Shown in pieces: positions 1-7,635 of a DNA stretch of 19,800 nucleotides. Below the pieces are notes generated by a model that searched no databases, was not told the origin of the DNA, and saw nothing but the letters and a program-made list of their open reading frames with translations. This DNA is from JBDNBY01 sp039767595 (lineage in GTDB: Bacteria > Pseudomonadota > Alphaproteobacteria > Rhodobacterales > Rhodobacteraceae). The DNA lies in contig JBDNBY010000118.1 in NCBI GenBank assembly GCA_039767595.1, forward strand, positions 1-19,800, given 5' to 3'. Both the position numbers and the translations under genes were made by a program. Position 1 is the stretch's first letter. Every line of letters begins with the position of its first letter.

Positions 1-1312
1 AAGCTGAGGCTGGATCGCCGCGGAAATCTTGACCCATTTTGTCGATTTCATCGAGCAAAATCAGAGGATTGGATGTTTTGGCTTTTTTCATCGCTTGGAT
101 GATCTTACCCGGCATTGAGCCAATATACGTCCGACGGTGCCCCCGAATTTCAGACTCGTCCCGCACCCCGCCCAAAGAGATACGAATAAATTCGCGTCCC
201 GTGGCCTTGGCCATCGACTTACCCAGCGATGTTTTACCAACACCCGGAGGGCCAACAAGGCAAAGGATAGGCCCCTTTAACTTGGCCGAGCGTTTTTGAA
301 CGGCGAGATATTCGATGATACGCTCTTTGACTTTGTCCAAGCTATAGTGATCGGCATCCAGGATGTTCTGCGCACGGTTGAGATCTTTTTTCACCCGCGA
401 GCGGACACCCCATGGCACGCACAACAGCCAATCAAGGTAGTTGCGCACGACGGTGGCCTCTGCGGACATGGGTGACATGTTGCGCAGTTTCTTTAACTCG
501 GCCTCGGCCTTGTCTCGTGCTTCTTTGGAGAGTTTGGTGGCGGCGACGCGCTCTTCCAATTCCATGAGCTCGTTTTGGCCATCTTCGCCCTCGCCCAACT
601 CGCGCTGGATGGCTTTCATTTGCTCATTGAGGTAATACTCACGCTGCGTTTTCTCCATTTGAGATTTAACGCGGCCTTTGATCTTTTTCTCAACTTGCAG
701 GACAGAGATTTCCCCTTCCATCAGACCATAGGCTTTTTCCAAACGATCCGCGATCGAGAGCGTTTCAAGAAGGTCCTGCTTTTGGTCAACTTCGATCCCC
801 AAATTGCCCGAGACAAGATCGGCGAGCTTTCCGGCCCCTTGGGTTTCATTCACGGCGCTAACAGTCTCGTCGGAAATATTTTTGCGCACTTTGGCATAGC
901 GCAGGAATTCTTCGGTCACCGTGCGCATGAGCGCAGTGATTTCCACTTCATTGTCCCGTGCCTCTTCGAGGAGATCCACGCGGGCCGCGAAATAGTCTTC
1001 GTGATCCTCGTATTCAACGAGTTTGACGCGTTCGCGCCCCTCGACCAAGACTTTAACCGTGCCATCGGGCAGTTTAAGCAGCTGTAATACATTGGCAATC
1101 ACACCAACGCGGTAAATTTCATCTTCTTCTGGGTCATCTTGGGCCGAGTCGATTTGACTGGCCAACACGATTTGCTTCTCGCTGCGCATCACTTCTTCGA
1201 GGGCGCGCACAGATTTTTCCCGTCCAACGAAGAGGGGTACGATCATATGAGGAAACACAACGATGTCGCGCAATGGCAAAACGGGAAGTGTTTTTGATGT
1301 TTCAAATGTCAT
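1..1312 (-). CDS. lon: ATP-dependent protease Lon, N-terminal part (cut by left edge)
   Basis: Lon is a cytoplasmic, homo-oligomeric AAA+ serine protease that degrades damaged and short-lived regulatory proteins. About 437 residues are visible: the N-terminal substrate-binding domain, which begins MTFETSKTLPVLPLRDIVVF, and the start of the AAA+ module. The Walker A motif GPPGVGKT falls at about residues 354-361, where E. coli Lon has it, and the Walker B region LLDEID is followed by KMGQDFRGDPASA at the window edge. The rest of the ATPase and the Ser-Lys protease domain lie outside the window. The start at 1312 is supported by AAGGA seven bases upstream; an ATG at 1317 runs straight into a stop. 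The gene lies downstream of tgt on the same strand with about 200 bases between, so it probably has its own promoter. No frameshift is seen in the visible part. Confidence 0.97.
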   Translation of the reverse strand, partial: MTFETSKTLPVLPLRDIVVFPHMIVPLFVGREKSVRALEEVMRSEKQIVLASQIDSAQDDPEEDEIYRVGVIANVLQLLKLPDGTVKVLVEGRERVKLVEYEDHEDYFAARVDLLEEARDNEVEITALMRTVTEEFLRYAKVRKNISDETVSAVNETQGAGKLADLVSGNLGIEVDQKQDLLETLSIADRLEKAYGLMEGEISVLQVEKKIKGRVKSQMEKTQREYYLNEQMKAIQRELGEGEDGQNELMELEERVAATKLSKEARDKAEAELKKLRNMSPMSAEATVVRNYLDWLLCVPWGVRSRVKKDLNRAQNILDADHYSLDKVKERIIEYLAVQKRSAKLKGPILCLVGPPGVGKTSLGKSMAKATGREFIRISLGGVRDESEIRGHRRTYIGSMPGKIIQAMKKAKTSNPLILLDEIDKMGQDFRGDPASA

Positions 1313-1405
1313 TACATGTCCTTTTCTTCGCAAGCTCCCCCGCCCCGAACATCAGCAGCGGTGTAGCCCCGTGGGTGACAGATGGAGGTCGATAAAACCG
1401 ATTTC

Positions 1406-1433
1406 AACCGTGTTGATAAAATGTCTCACGGTT
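1406..1433. repeat. 28-base inverted repeat over the probable lon promoter
   Basis: AACCGTG (1406-1412) and CACGGTT (1427-1433) are perfect 7-base inverted arms separated by 14 bases. The arm centres are 21 bases apart, two helical turns, as for a dimeric repressor site. The repeat covers the proposed -10 element of lon. A shorter overlapping palindrome, TCAAC-CGT-GTTGA, sits on its left arm. As RNA it could instead be a weak 3' hairpin for tgt, though no T run follows directly. Confidence 0.45.
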
Positions 1434-1449
1434 CTGTGATCATCGCAAG
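1419..1449 (-). promoter_or_regulatory. candidate heat-shock (sigma-32-like) promoter of lon
   Basis: Reading the minus strand, CTTGCGA (1443-1449) is followed after 16 bases by AGACATTT (1419-1426). This resembles the sigma-32 consensus CTTGAAA-N11..16-CCCCATnT: the CTTG core is intact and the -10 keeps C-A-T-n-T. It lies about 105 bases upstream of the lon start. Lon belongs to the heat-shock regulon in many proteobacteria, which makes the match more credible, but it is partial and made by eye. Confidence 0.35.
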
Positions 1450-1508
1450 AGCAGAAGCAGTGTCCATGTCAATTTAACCCAAGCTATCCACAGTTAAATG
1501 GAGCGATC

Positions 1509-2627
1509 TCACAGCGGGTCAATGTCACCTTGGGCATGCTCTTGGTGAAATTTTGCTTGGAACTGCGCAAAGCTATCGGTAGAAATCGCTTGGCGCATGT
1601 CTTCCATAAGCTCTTGGTAGTAATGTAAATTATGCCATGTCATCAACATGGACGCGATGATTTCTTGGCTTTTGAACACATGGTGCAAATAGGCGCGTGA
1701 ATAATTTTGGCACGCCGGACAGCTACACGCTTCATCCAAGGGGCGCGGATCGTTTTGGTGTCGCGCATTTTTGATGTTTACGACACCGCGGCGGGTAAAG
1801 ATTTGACCCGTTCTGCCAGAGCGGGATGGCAGGACGCAATCCATCATATCCACGCCCCGCGCCACCGCGCCTACGATATCGCTGGGTTTGCCGACCCCCA
1901 TTAGGTATCTGGGCTTGTCCACAGGGAGCATATCGGGCGCATAGTCGAGCACGTTGAACATCATCTCTTGGCCTTCGCCAACGGCAAGGCCACCAATCGC
2001 GTATCCATCAAAGCCGATCTCTTGTAGAGCCTGCGCACTCTCGAGCCGTTGGTCTGGAAAGGTCGATCCTTGTTGGATACCAAAAAGCATATAGCCCGGA
2101 CGATCCCAAAAGGCATCGCGTGAGCGCTGCGCCCACCGCATCGACAGCTCCATCGATGCGCGCGCTTGCTCCTCGGTCGCAGGATAAGGCGTGCATTCAT
2201 CAAAACACATCACGATATCGCTGCCCAATAGCCGCTGGATCTCCATTGATCGTTCGGGCGTCAGCATATGCAACGACCCATCGATATGAGATTTAAAGCG
2301 CACCCCCTGTTCGGTTAGCTTGCGCAGGCCAGCAAGGCTCATCACTTGGAATCCGCCGCTATCTGTCAAAATGGGACGATCCCAATTCATGAATTTATGG
2401 AGCCCGCCCAAGGCATCAATCCGCTCAGCCGTGGGGCGCAACATCAAATGATAGGTATTTCCAAGCAAAATATCCGCCCCCGTGGCGCGCACAGAGTCAG
2501 GCATCATCGCCTTGACCGTCGCTGCGGTGCCCACCGGCATGAAGGCCGGCGTGCGGATATCCCCGCGCGGGGTTGAGATCACGCCAAGACGCGCCTTATC
2601 TGAGGTGCGATGCAGGGTAAAACTCAT
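1509..2627 (-). CDS. tgt: queuine tRNA-ribosyltransferase (tRNA-guanine transglycosylase)
   Basis: Tgt swaps guanine for the queuine precursor preQ1 at the wobble position (G34) of tRNAs with GUN anticodons. The 372-residue protein matches the usual bacterial length and is a TIM-barrel enzyme. Visible landmarks are LTDSGGFQVMS with the catalytic Asp89, GGLAVGEG, and MDCVLPSRSGR with the nucleophile Asp263. The zinc site is Cys301, Cys303, Cys306 and His332. I chose the ATG at 2627: the family N-terminus starts with SFTLHRTSDKARLG, and GGAG lies nine bases upstream. The in-frame ATG at 2642 has no visible ribosome binding site and adds five unconserved residues. It reads towards lon and is divergent from the Fe-S cluster at 2762. 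In E. coli tgt sits directly before yajC-secD-secF; here it is separated from them and lies downstream. Confidence 0.97.
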   Translation of the reverse strand: MSFTLHRTSDKARLGVISTPRGDIRTPAFMPVGTAATVKAMMPDSVRATGADILLGNTYHLMLRPTAERIDALGGLHKFMNWDRPILTDSGGFQVMSLAGLRKLTEQGVRFKSHIDGSLHMLTPERSMEIQRLLGSDIVMCFDECTPYPATEEQARASMELSMRWAQRSRDAFWDRPGYMLFGIQQGSTFPDQRLESAQALQEIGFDGYAIGGLAVGEGQEMMFNVLDYAPDMLPVDKPRYLMGVGKPSDIVGAVARGVDMMDCVLPSRSGRTGQIFTRRGVVNIKNARHQNDPRPLDEACSCPACQNYSRAYLHHVFKSQEIIASMLMTWHNLHYYQELMEDMRQAISTDSFAQFQAKFHQEHAQGDIDPL

Positions 2628-2761
2628 AAGACAAGGCTCCATTTACGTCATATTCGGGGTCTGCTACTCAAGATCAGATGAAAAGGCAAACGCTATGGGT
2701 TGAAACTTGTGCCCTATCCGCTTAATTCTGTCTGAAATACTCAGGAAAGAGAAGCACGCTC

Positions 2762-3109
2762 ATGACTGTCGAAGGTACTCCATTGATTGCCCCCTCGTCT
2801 ACCGATCATTCTTTGTATGAAAGTGTGGTTGAGGCGTGTCGAACGGTCTATGACCCCGAAATCCCTGTGAATATCTATGATCTGGGCCTGATTTATACCA
2901 TTGAAATCAATCCTGAAAACGAAGTTAAAGTGATCATGACACTCACTGCGCCGGGCTGTCCTGTGGCCGGTGAAATGCCAGGCTGGATTGTCGATGCCAT
3001 TTCACCCGTGCAAGGCGTGAAAATGGTTGACGTGGAAATGACATGGGAGCCACAGTGGGGCATGGATATGATGAGCGATGAAGCCCGTCTTGAGCTTGGA
3101 TTTATGTGA
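2762..3109 (+). CDS. SufT/MIP18-family Fe-S cluster assembly protein (DUF59)
   Basis: This 115-residue protein is a MIP18/DUF59 domain, the family of SufT and PaaD that helps cytoplasmic Fe-S cluster assembly or maturation. The signature is clear: YDPEIPVNIYDLGLIY (residues 30-45), then TLTAPGCPVAGEMP with the conserved Cys66, then VEMTWEPQWGMDMMS. A short unconserved leader of about 15 residues precedes the domain. A purine-rich AGAGAAG about eight bases before the ATG is a modest ribosome binding site. The stop overlaps the next start as TGATG, so it is probably translationally coupled to the A-type carrier downstream, which supports the Fe-S assignment. Whether it is orthologous to SufT sensu stricto cannot be decided here. 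Confidence 0.9.
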   Translation: MTVEGTPLIAPSSTDHSLYESVVEACRTVYDPEIPVNIYDLGLIYTIEINPENEVKVIMTLTAPGCPVAGEMPGWIVDAISPVQGVKMVDVEMTWEPQWGMDMMSDEARLELGFM

Positions 3110-3492
3110 TGTTTGGATTGCCCCCCCTTTCCATGACCGACCGCGCCGCAACGCGCATTCGGAATTTGATGGAAAAAGATCGTAAATTTGCCCTAAAGAT
3201 CGGCCTGAAAAAAGGCGGCTGCGCCGGCATGGAATACACGATGGATTTCGTCGATGCAGCCGATGACAATGATGTGACCATCGAACATGATGGCGCCCGT
3301 GTGGTCATTGCCCCCACGGCGCAAATGTTTTTGTTCGGAACTGAAATTGATTATGAAACCAGCTTGTTAGAAAGCGGATTTAAATTCAATAACCCCAATG
3401 TCACAGATGCCTGCGGTTGCGGAGAATCGGTGAAATTCAAGGATATCTCAGAGCTAGATATACCAGGAACCAACGTTCCAAATCTAAAATAA
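3109..3492 (+). CDS. A-type Fe-S cluster carrier (SufA/IscA/HesB family)
   Basis: A-type carriers bind or transfer Fe-S clusters in the cytoplasm through three cysteines. All three are present in the 127-residue product: Cys38 in KKGGCAGMEYTM, and Cys102 and Cys104 in DACGCGESVKF. The length is normal for the family with a slightly extended tail. The start is the ATG at 3109, which shares one base with the stop of the gene before (TGATG); a GTG at 3106 in the same frame is an alternative. It is the middle gene of a likely sufT-like, carrier, tpiA transcript, with 22 bases to tpiA. A-type carriers also act in other pathways (IscA, ErpA), so the SufA label is by context only. Confidence 0.92.
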   Translation: MFGLPPLSMTDRAATRIRNLMEKDRKFALKIGLKKGGCAGMEYTMDFVDAADDNDVTIEHDGARVVIAPTAQMFLFGTEIDYETSLLESGFKFNNPNVTDACGCGESVKFKDISELDIPGTNVPNLK

Positions 3493-3514
3493 CACTCATC
3501 CCAAGGGGCACACA

Positions 3515-4249
3515 ATGGCGCGTCGGAAATTTGCGATTGGCAATTGGAAAATGAACGGATCGCGTGCCATGGCCGATGAGATCCATCATATTGGCCAGGC
3601 TGCGGACGCAAGGGCACACGTCGTGATTTGCCCACCGGCCACGTTGCTGGCGCCCTTTACCACTGTGCATGACGCTGTGGCAATCGGCGCGCAAGATTGC
3701 CACATGGCACCCTCGGGCGCACACACAGGCGATCTCAGCGCACAAATGATCACCGAAACGGGCGCGACTTATGTCATCATCGGCCATTCCGAGCGCCGCG
3801 CGGATCACGGTGAAACCGACGCCGACATCGCTGCCAAAGCGCAGCAGGCCCGCTTGGCAGGTTTGACGCCCATCCTGTGCGTCGGGGAAACCGAGCAAGA
3901 GCGAGATGATGATCGTGCGTTGGATGTGGTGCGCAGTCAAATCCTTGGCTCTACCCAAGGTCTTGAGAGTTTGGAGAATATGATCCTCGCCTATGAGCCA
4001 GTTTGGGCCATCGGCACAGGTCGCGTGCCGACAGTCGATCAAATCGCAGAAATGTTTGCCCATATTGACGGTGTATTATCTGACCTCCCTCTCGGCGCAT
4101 CGATGTCGCGACTCTATGGAGGATCCGTTAAGGGGAGCAATGCGGCTGAGATTTTCGACATCAGTGGCGTCGATGGTGCCCTTGTCGGCGGAGCAAGCCT
4201 GACCGCTGAGGCATTTGTGCCAATCGTTACCGCGCTGAGCGTGGCCTAA
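3515..4249 (+). CDS. tpiA: triose-phosphate isomerase
   Basis: TpiA interconverts dihydroxyacetone phosphate and glyceraldehyde 3-phosphate in glycolysis and gluconeogenesis. The 244-residue TIM barrel has the catalytic residues in place: Lys12 in GNWKMNG, His91 in IIGHSERR and Glu161 in AYEPVWAIGTG. The phosphate-binding YGGSVKGSNA is at about 201-210. AGGGG seven to eight bases before the ATG supports the start. It is the last gene of the plus-strand Fe-S cluster, which is a housekeeping arrangement rather than an obvious functional link. Its stop codon TAA (4247-4249) overlaps the stop of the convergent gene by three bases on the opposite strand, so no room remains for an intergenic terminator. 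Confidence 0.97.
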   Translation: MARRKFAIGNWKMNGSRAMADEIHHIGQAADARAHVVICPPATLLAPFTTVHDAVAIGAQDCHMAPSGAHTGDLSAQMITETGATYVIIGHSERRADHGETDADIAAKAQQARLAGLTPILCVGETEQERDDDRALDVVRSQILGSTQGLESLENMILAYEPVWAIGTGRVPTVDQIAEMFAHIDGVLSDLPLGASMSRLYGGSVKGSNAAEIFDISGVDGALVGGASLTAEAFVPIVTALSVA

Positions 4250-4599
4250 ACAGGTAATGCGGCAATGGCGACGCGGCGCCCTTCGGACAATAAAACATTG
4301 TACATGCGGCATGCCGTCGGCGTGATCATGAGCTCGTAGCCAAAGGGCAACGACGCAAGCGGCGCACCTAATGCAGTGTCGAACGATTGTATCTCTTTGC
4401 CGCAGCCAAAAAATATAACGTCAATCTCATTTGCCAAGGGCGCGAGCGTCTTGATCAACTCGCCTTGTTCAAAGCTATGTTTGCGCCCTTGAAAAATAAA
4501 CACAGCCCCCTGATGCACTTGGCCCGCGATCCGAAAGAACCCATCACCATAGCCATCAATGGGCAAGGCGTCATCGTATTTGACTTCGTTGAACTGCAT
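4246..4599 (-). CDS. Mth938-domain protein (DUF498/NDUFAF3 family)
   Basis: The 117-residue product belongs to the Mth938-like fold (DUF498). Typical features are an N-terminal IDGYGDGFFRIAG, the hydrophobic strand VFIFQG, VIFFGCGKEI and a C-terminal MITPTACRMYNVLLSEGRRVAIAALP (quoted in part: TPTACRMYNVLLSEGRR). The mitochondrial member NDUFAF3 is an assembly factor of respiratory complex I; the bacterial role is not settled. I chose the ATG at 4599 because it overlaps the secF stop (TAATG), which implies translational coupling. An in-frame start at 4644 would only add 15 residues from inside secF. It is the last gene of the yajC-secD-secF operon, which suggests a role in membrane-protein insertion or assembly. 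It ends convergently against tpiA. Confidence 0.88.
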   Translation of the reverse strand: MQFNEVKYDDALPIDGYGDGFFRIAGQVHQGAVFIFQGRKHSFEQGELIKTLAPLANEIDVIFFGCGKEIQSFDTALGAPLASLPFGYELMITPTACRMYNVLLSEGRRVAIAALPV

Positions 4600-5558
4600 T
4601 AGAACTGTGTTCCGGCGTTGGGTCGATCGGGCGTTTTGCTCCAATCTCGCTTGACGCCGAGAACATAAATCACGGCAGAGGCCACGAAAACCGAAGAATA
4701 GGTACCCACAATCACTCCCCAGGTCATCGCAAAAACAAACCCGCGGATCACGTCGCCGCCAAGAACAAGCAATGTTAACAACGCAATCAACGTCGTCGCA
4801 GAGGTCATCAACGTCCGGCTGAGCGTTTCATTGATCGAACGGTTGAGGACTTCGCGCAAGGGCTGCGATTTATATTTGCGCAAGTTTTCACGAACGCGGT
4901 CAAAAACCACCACCGAGTCGTTGAGTGAATACCCCACAATCGTCAAAAGCGCGGCAATGATCGCGAGGTCAAACTTGATCTGAAATTCGGAAAAGATGCC
5001 AATGGTTAAAATCACATCATGAACCAGCGCCAGCACGGCGCCTAAGGCGAATTGCCATTCAAACCGTATCCAAATGTAGATCAAAACGACGACAATCGCT
5101 AAGATCACGGCGATCACAGCGGATTGAATGAGCTCTTGAGACACTTTGGGCCCAACAGAACCGCCAGCGGTAAAGCTTATATTTGGATCGACCGCACGCA
5201 ACGCAGATTCGACGCTATTCATCGTCTCAACTGAGGCGACTTCTTCGTCATCTTTGCCTTGAAAGCGGACCATGCGCACAAACTCATTGTCCTCAAACGT
5301 TGGATCATACACATCTGTGATGGAAAAATCGCCGATGTCTAATTCGCCTAAGGCCTGACGATAGTCCGAAATGCTGATATTTTCGGTGGTTTTCGTCCGT
5401 AGAATTGTCCCCGCGCTGAAATCGATCCCGTAATTCAATCCTTGTAGCATAAAGGATGCAAAAGCGAGAACGACTAAAAAGCCAGAAAGGCCGAGCCATA
5501 GCTTGGCCCGTGAAAAGAAATCGATTGATGTGACGTCGCGGACAAGTTTCAGGCGCAT
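4599..5558 (-). CDS. secF: protein translocase subunit SecF
   Basis: SecF works with SecD in the inner membrane, using the proton-motive force to finish export of proteins delivered by SecYEG. The 319-residue protein has the expected plan: TM1 (about 22-38), the DFSAGT segment (46-51) matching the family's DFxGGT, a small periplasmic domain, then five C-terminal TM helices. These start with the conserved GGSVGPKVS (132-140) and include VGYSLNDSVVVFDRVREN (208-224), whose Asp214 lies in the conserved channel region. The ATG at 5558 is preceded by GGAGG, which is encoded within the last codons of secD two bases upstream, so secD and secF are coupled. Length and motifs are ordinary. Confidence 0.97.
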   Translation of the reverse strand: MRLKLVRDVTSIDFFSRAKLWLGLSGFLVVLAFASFMLQGLNYGIDFSAGTILRTKTTENISISDYRQALGELDIGDFSITDVYDPTFEDNEFVRMVRFQGKDDEEVASVETMNSVESALRAVDPNISFTAGGSVGPKVSQELIQSAVIAVILAIVVVLIYIWIRFEWQFALGAVLALVHDVILTIGIFSEFQIKFDLAIIAALLTIVGYSLNDSVVVFDRVRENLRKYKSQPLREVLNRSINETLSRTLMTSATTLIALLTLLVLGGDVIRGFVFAMTWGVIVGTYSSVFVASAVIYVLGVKRDWSKTPDRPNAGTQF

Positions 5559-5560
5559 CG

Positions 5561-7195
5561 TTACACCTCCAATGTTTTGGGTTTCTTGCGTTCAAACCAT
5601 GTGACAATCATCACACGGGTGACAAAGATTGCTGTGAACACAGATGTCAAAATACCCAAGCCCAAGGTCACAGCAAAGCCGCGCACAGGGCCAGAGCCCA
5701 TCGCAAAGAGGATCCCCGCGGTGAGAAAGGTCGTCACATTGGCATCCAAAATCGCCGACATCGCACGTGCATATCCTAGATCAATAGCTCGCGCCGGACT
5801 GTTGTGCGCGCGCATTTCCTCGCGGATTCGCTCGAACACCAATACATTCGCGTCAACGGCCATGCCAATGGTTAGGACGATCCCTGCGATGCCTGGTAAC
5901 GTAAGCGTCGCGCCAAGCACGCTGAGCGCGCCAAAGATCATGGCGACGTTGAACATTAGGGCGGTGGCAGCATATAGACCAAATCGCCCGTAAGACAGCA
6001 CGAGAAACACCAACACAAGCGACAATGCCACGATTGAGGCCAAGCGGCCCGCTTGGATACTATCGGCGCCAAGGTCAGGGCCGATAGTGCGCTCTTCGAC
6101 AAACTCTAGAGAGGCTGGCAAGGCCCCTGCCCGCAAGAGCACTGCCAAATTCGTTGCGCCTTCTACTGTGAAATTGCCAGAGATTTGCCCAGAGCCGCCA
6201 AGGATAGGTTCGCGAATAACGGGTGCAGAGATAACTTCATTGTCCAAAACAATTGCAAAGAGGCTGCCGACGTTCTCAGATGTGTAACGCCCAAAGGCCC
6301 GTGCGCCAGCCGTATCAAATCGAAATGACACCGAGGGTTGCCCATTTTGATCGAAATCAGGTTGTGCATTTGTTAAATCCTCACCGGTGACAACGGGAGC
6401 ATCCTCCAGCACGTAAAACGTACCGTCAACTTCGATGTCAGGTACGAGGCTCGTACCAATATCTGTAAAGGCACTCGCATCGGTCGTCCGGTCAATCACC
6501 GCTTGAAACGTTAGCTGCGCTGTCGTGCCAATGATTGTCTTTAACTCTTGGGCAGAATCGACACCAGGCACTTGGATCAGCACGCGATTGCTACCTTGCC
6601 GTTGAATGGTCGGCTCGCGAGTACCAACTTCGTCAATGCGGCGTCGAATGATTTCAAGGGTTTGTGCCATCGTCCGATCATCTGTCGCCCGTTTTTCGGC
6701 ATCAGATATCGACATGATAAGCATGCTATCTTGCCGCGTGATGTCAAAATTTCGTGCACCCGCAGCGCCGGTCAAAGAGACAACTGGCGAAGTTAAACTG
6801 CGCGCCACCTCCATTGCTTTGACCATGCCGTCGGGGTTTGAGATCTGGACGTGCAACTCACCTGCAGGCGCCTCGCGCCGGCGAATGGTGCCGATCGTGG
6901 CACGTTCTGCGCGAAGCGCATTGCGCAGCTCTGGCCACATCCCTTCCATCCGCTTGGCATAGACTTCGTCTAAAGTGACCTCTGCCAACAGATGGGCGCC
7001 GCCCCGCAGATCAAGACCAAGGTTCACAAGCGAACTGGGCAAAACGCCATACCACTCGTCACTGGTTTGACCAAGTTTTTCGGCATCATTGAAACGTTCA
7101 ACGCGCTCATAGAACATATTGGGCATTGCCAGCAGCACGCCCAACGCACAGACCGCCCAGATGAGCGTTTTCTTCCACGTTTCAATATATAGCAT
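5561..7195 (-). CDS. secD: protein translocase subunit SecD
   Basis: SecD is the larger partner of SecF and carries the big periplasmic domain that pulls substrate proteins out of the Sec channel. Its 544 residues show TM1 (10-27), the hallmark GLDLRGG (60-66), the periplasmic P1 region with RRIDEVGTREPTIQRQG (185-201, quoted in part), then VEERTIGPDLGADSI (366-380). The C-terminal five-helix module contains GMAVDANVLVFERIREE (444-460), with the conserved Asp448. AAGGA seven bases before the ATG at 7195 supports the start, and yajC ends ten bases upstream. Nothing is missing, and the length is close to that of other alphaproteobacterial SecD proteins. Confidence 0.97.
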   Translation of the reverse strand: MLYIETWKKTLIWAVCALGVLLAMPNMFYERVERFNDAEKLGQTSDEWYGVLPSSLVNLGLDLRGGAHLLAEVTLDEVYAKRMEGMWPELRNALRAERATIGTIRRREAPAGELHVQISNPDGMVKAMEVARSLTSPVVSLTGAAGARNFDITRQDSMLIMSISDAEKRATDDRTMAQTLEIIRRRIDEVGTREPTIQRQGSNRVLIQVPGVDSAQELKTIIGTTAQLTFQAVIDRTTDASAFTDIGTSLVPDIEVDGTFYVLEDAPVVTGEDLTNAQPDFDQNGQPSVSFRFDTAGARAFGRYTSENVGSLFAIVLDNEVISAPVIREPILGGSGQISGNFTVEGATNLAVLLRAGALPASLEFVEERTIGPDLGADSIQAGRLASIVALSLVLVFLVLSYGRFGLYAATALMFNVAMIFGALSVLGATLTLPGIAGIVLTIGMAVDANVLVFERIREEMRAHNSPARAIDLGYARAMSAILDANVTTFLTAGILFAMGSGPVRGFAVTLGLGILTSVFTAIFVTRVMIVTWFERKKPKTLEV

Positions 7196-7205
7196 AGTCG
7201 CGTCC

Positions 7206-7487
7206 TTAGACTGGGTCGGTCTTAGAGATCACTTGCGCGATCGTATTGCGGATCACGCGGACTTTGACACCGTCGGCGATTTCGACTTCGACTTCGCTCT
7301 CGTCTTTGACCTTGGACACTTTGCCAACAAGCCCGCCTGCCGTGACGATTTCGTCGCTGCGGCGCAGTGCGTTGACCATGTTTTGATGCTCTTTCATTTT
7401 CTTCTGCTGTGGACGAATAAGAAGGAAATACATGATTGCGAAAATCAAAATAAGCGGGATGAATTGTGAAAGGGCGTTACCGTCCAT
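7206..7487 (-). CDS. yajC: Sec translocase accessory protein YajC
   Basis: YajC is a small inner-membrane subunit of the SecDF-YajC complex. The 93-residue product has one N-terminal TM helix (about 8-25), immediately followed by the family signature LIRPQQKKMKEH. A cytoplasmic SH3-like domain follows with DEIVTAGGLVGKV and VEIADGVKVRVIRNTI. The ATG at 7487 has AGGAG ten bases upstream. A GTG at 7514 in the same frame would add nine residues but has no good binding site, so I rejected it. It is the first gene of the yajC-secD-secF-Mth938 operon; the promoter must lie in the 148 bases shared with divergent serS. Confidence 0.95.
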   Translation of the reverse strand: MDGNALSQFIPLILIFAIMYFLLIRPQQKKMKEHQNMVNALRRSDEIVTAGGLVGKVSKVKDESEVEVEIADGVKVRVIRNTIAQVISKTDPV

Positions 7488-7566
7488 AGTCTCGAGTCTC
7501 CTAACTGGTTTCACAGATACCTAGGGGGTTGACCCCATGCTTGCAAGCGGTCAAATCAGCAAAATC

Positions 7567-7590
7567 CATAGATCTCTACTTACATCTATG
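7567..7590. repeat. inverted repeat upstream of serS
   Basis: CATAGAT (7567-7573) and ATCTATG (7584-7590) are perfect 7-base inverted arms with a 10-base spacer. The repeat ends five bases before a perfect TATAAT (7596-7601), so it covers the place where a -35 element should be. It could be an activator or repressor site for serS or for divergent yajC. Function is inferred only. Confidence 0.35.
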
Positions 7591-7595
7591 CAAAT

Positions 7596-7601
7596 TATAA
7601 T
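7596..7601 (+). promoter_or_regulatory. candidate -10 element of serS
   Basis: A perfect TATAAT lies 34 bases before the serS ATG, which would give a leader of about 28 bases. The region 16-18 bases further upstream (around TCTCTA) does not resemble TTGACA, so the promoter would need an activator or tolerate a weak -35. No T-box or attenuator-like structure fits in such a short leader. Confidence 0.4.
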
Positions 7602-7635
7602 TCATAACGAGGCAAATTGGCTGACGAGGTGTTCC

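Noticed and set aside
575..1087. 170-residue plus-strand open frame antisense to lon
   Set aside because: It lies entirely inside lon on the other strand; the lon frame has clear Lon motifs, and this product matches nothing I recognise.
1484..1492. DnaA-box-like CTATCCACA between tgt and lon
   Set aside because: A single 8-of-9 match; a few such matches are expected by chance in a window of this size, and no cluster, AT-rich element or dnaA/dnaN neighbour is present.
3437..4063. 208-residue minus-strand open frame antisense to tpiA
   Set aside because: It overlaps tpiA and the end of the Fe-S carrier; the composition is rich in Cys, His and Arg and no motif is seen, so it is a shadow frame.
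6606..6962. 118-residue plus-strand open frame antisense to secD
   Set aside because: A Ser/Arg-rich shadow of secD, with no ribosome binding site or recognisable domain. The other plus-strand frames at 5577-5993 and 6087-6287 are the same kind.
7537..7635. N-terminal extension of SerRS to an upstream ATG
   Set aside because: The extra 33 residues are unlike SerRS and cover the promoter-like TATAAT and inverted repeat; the ATG at 7636 has a proper binding site.
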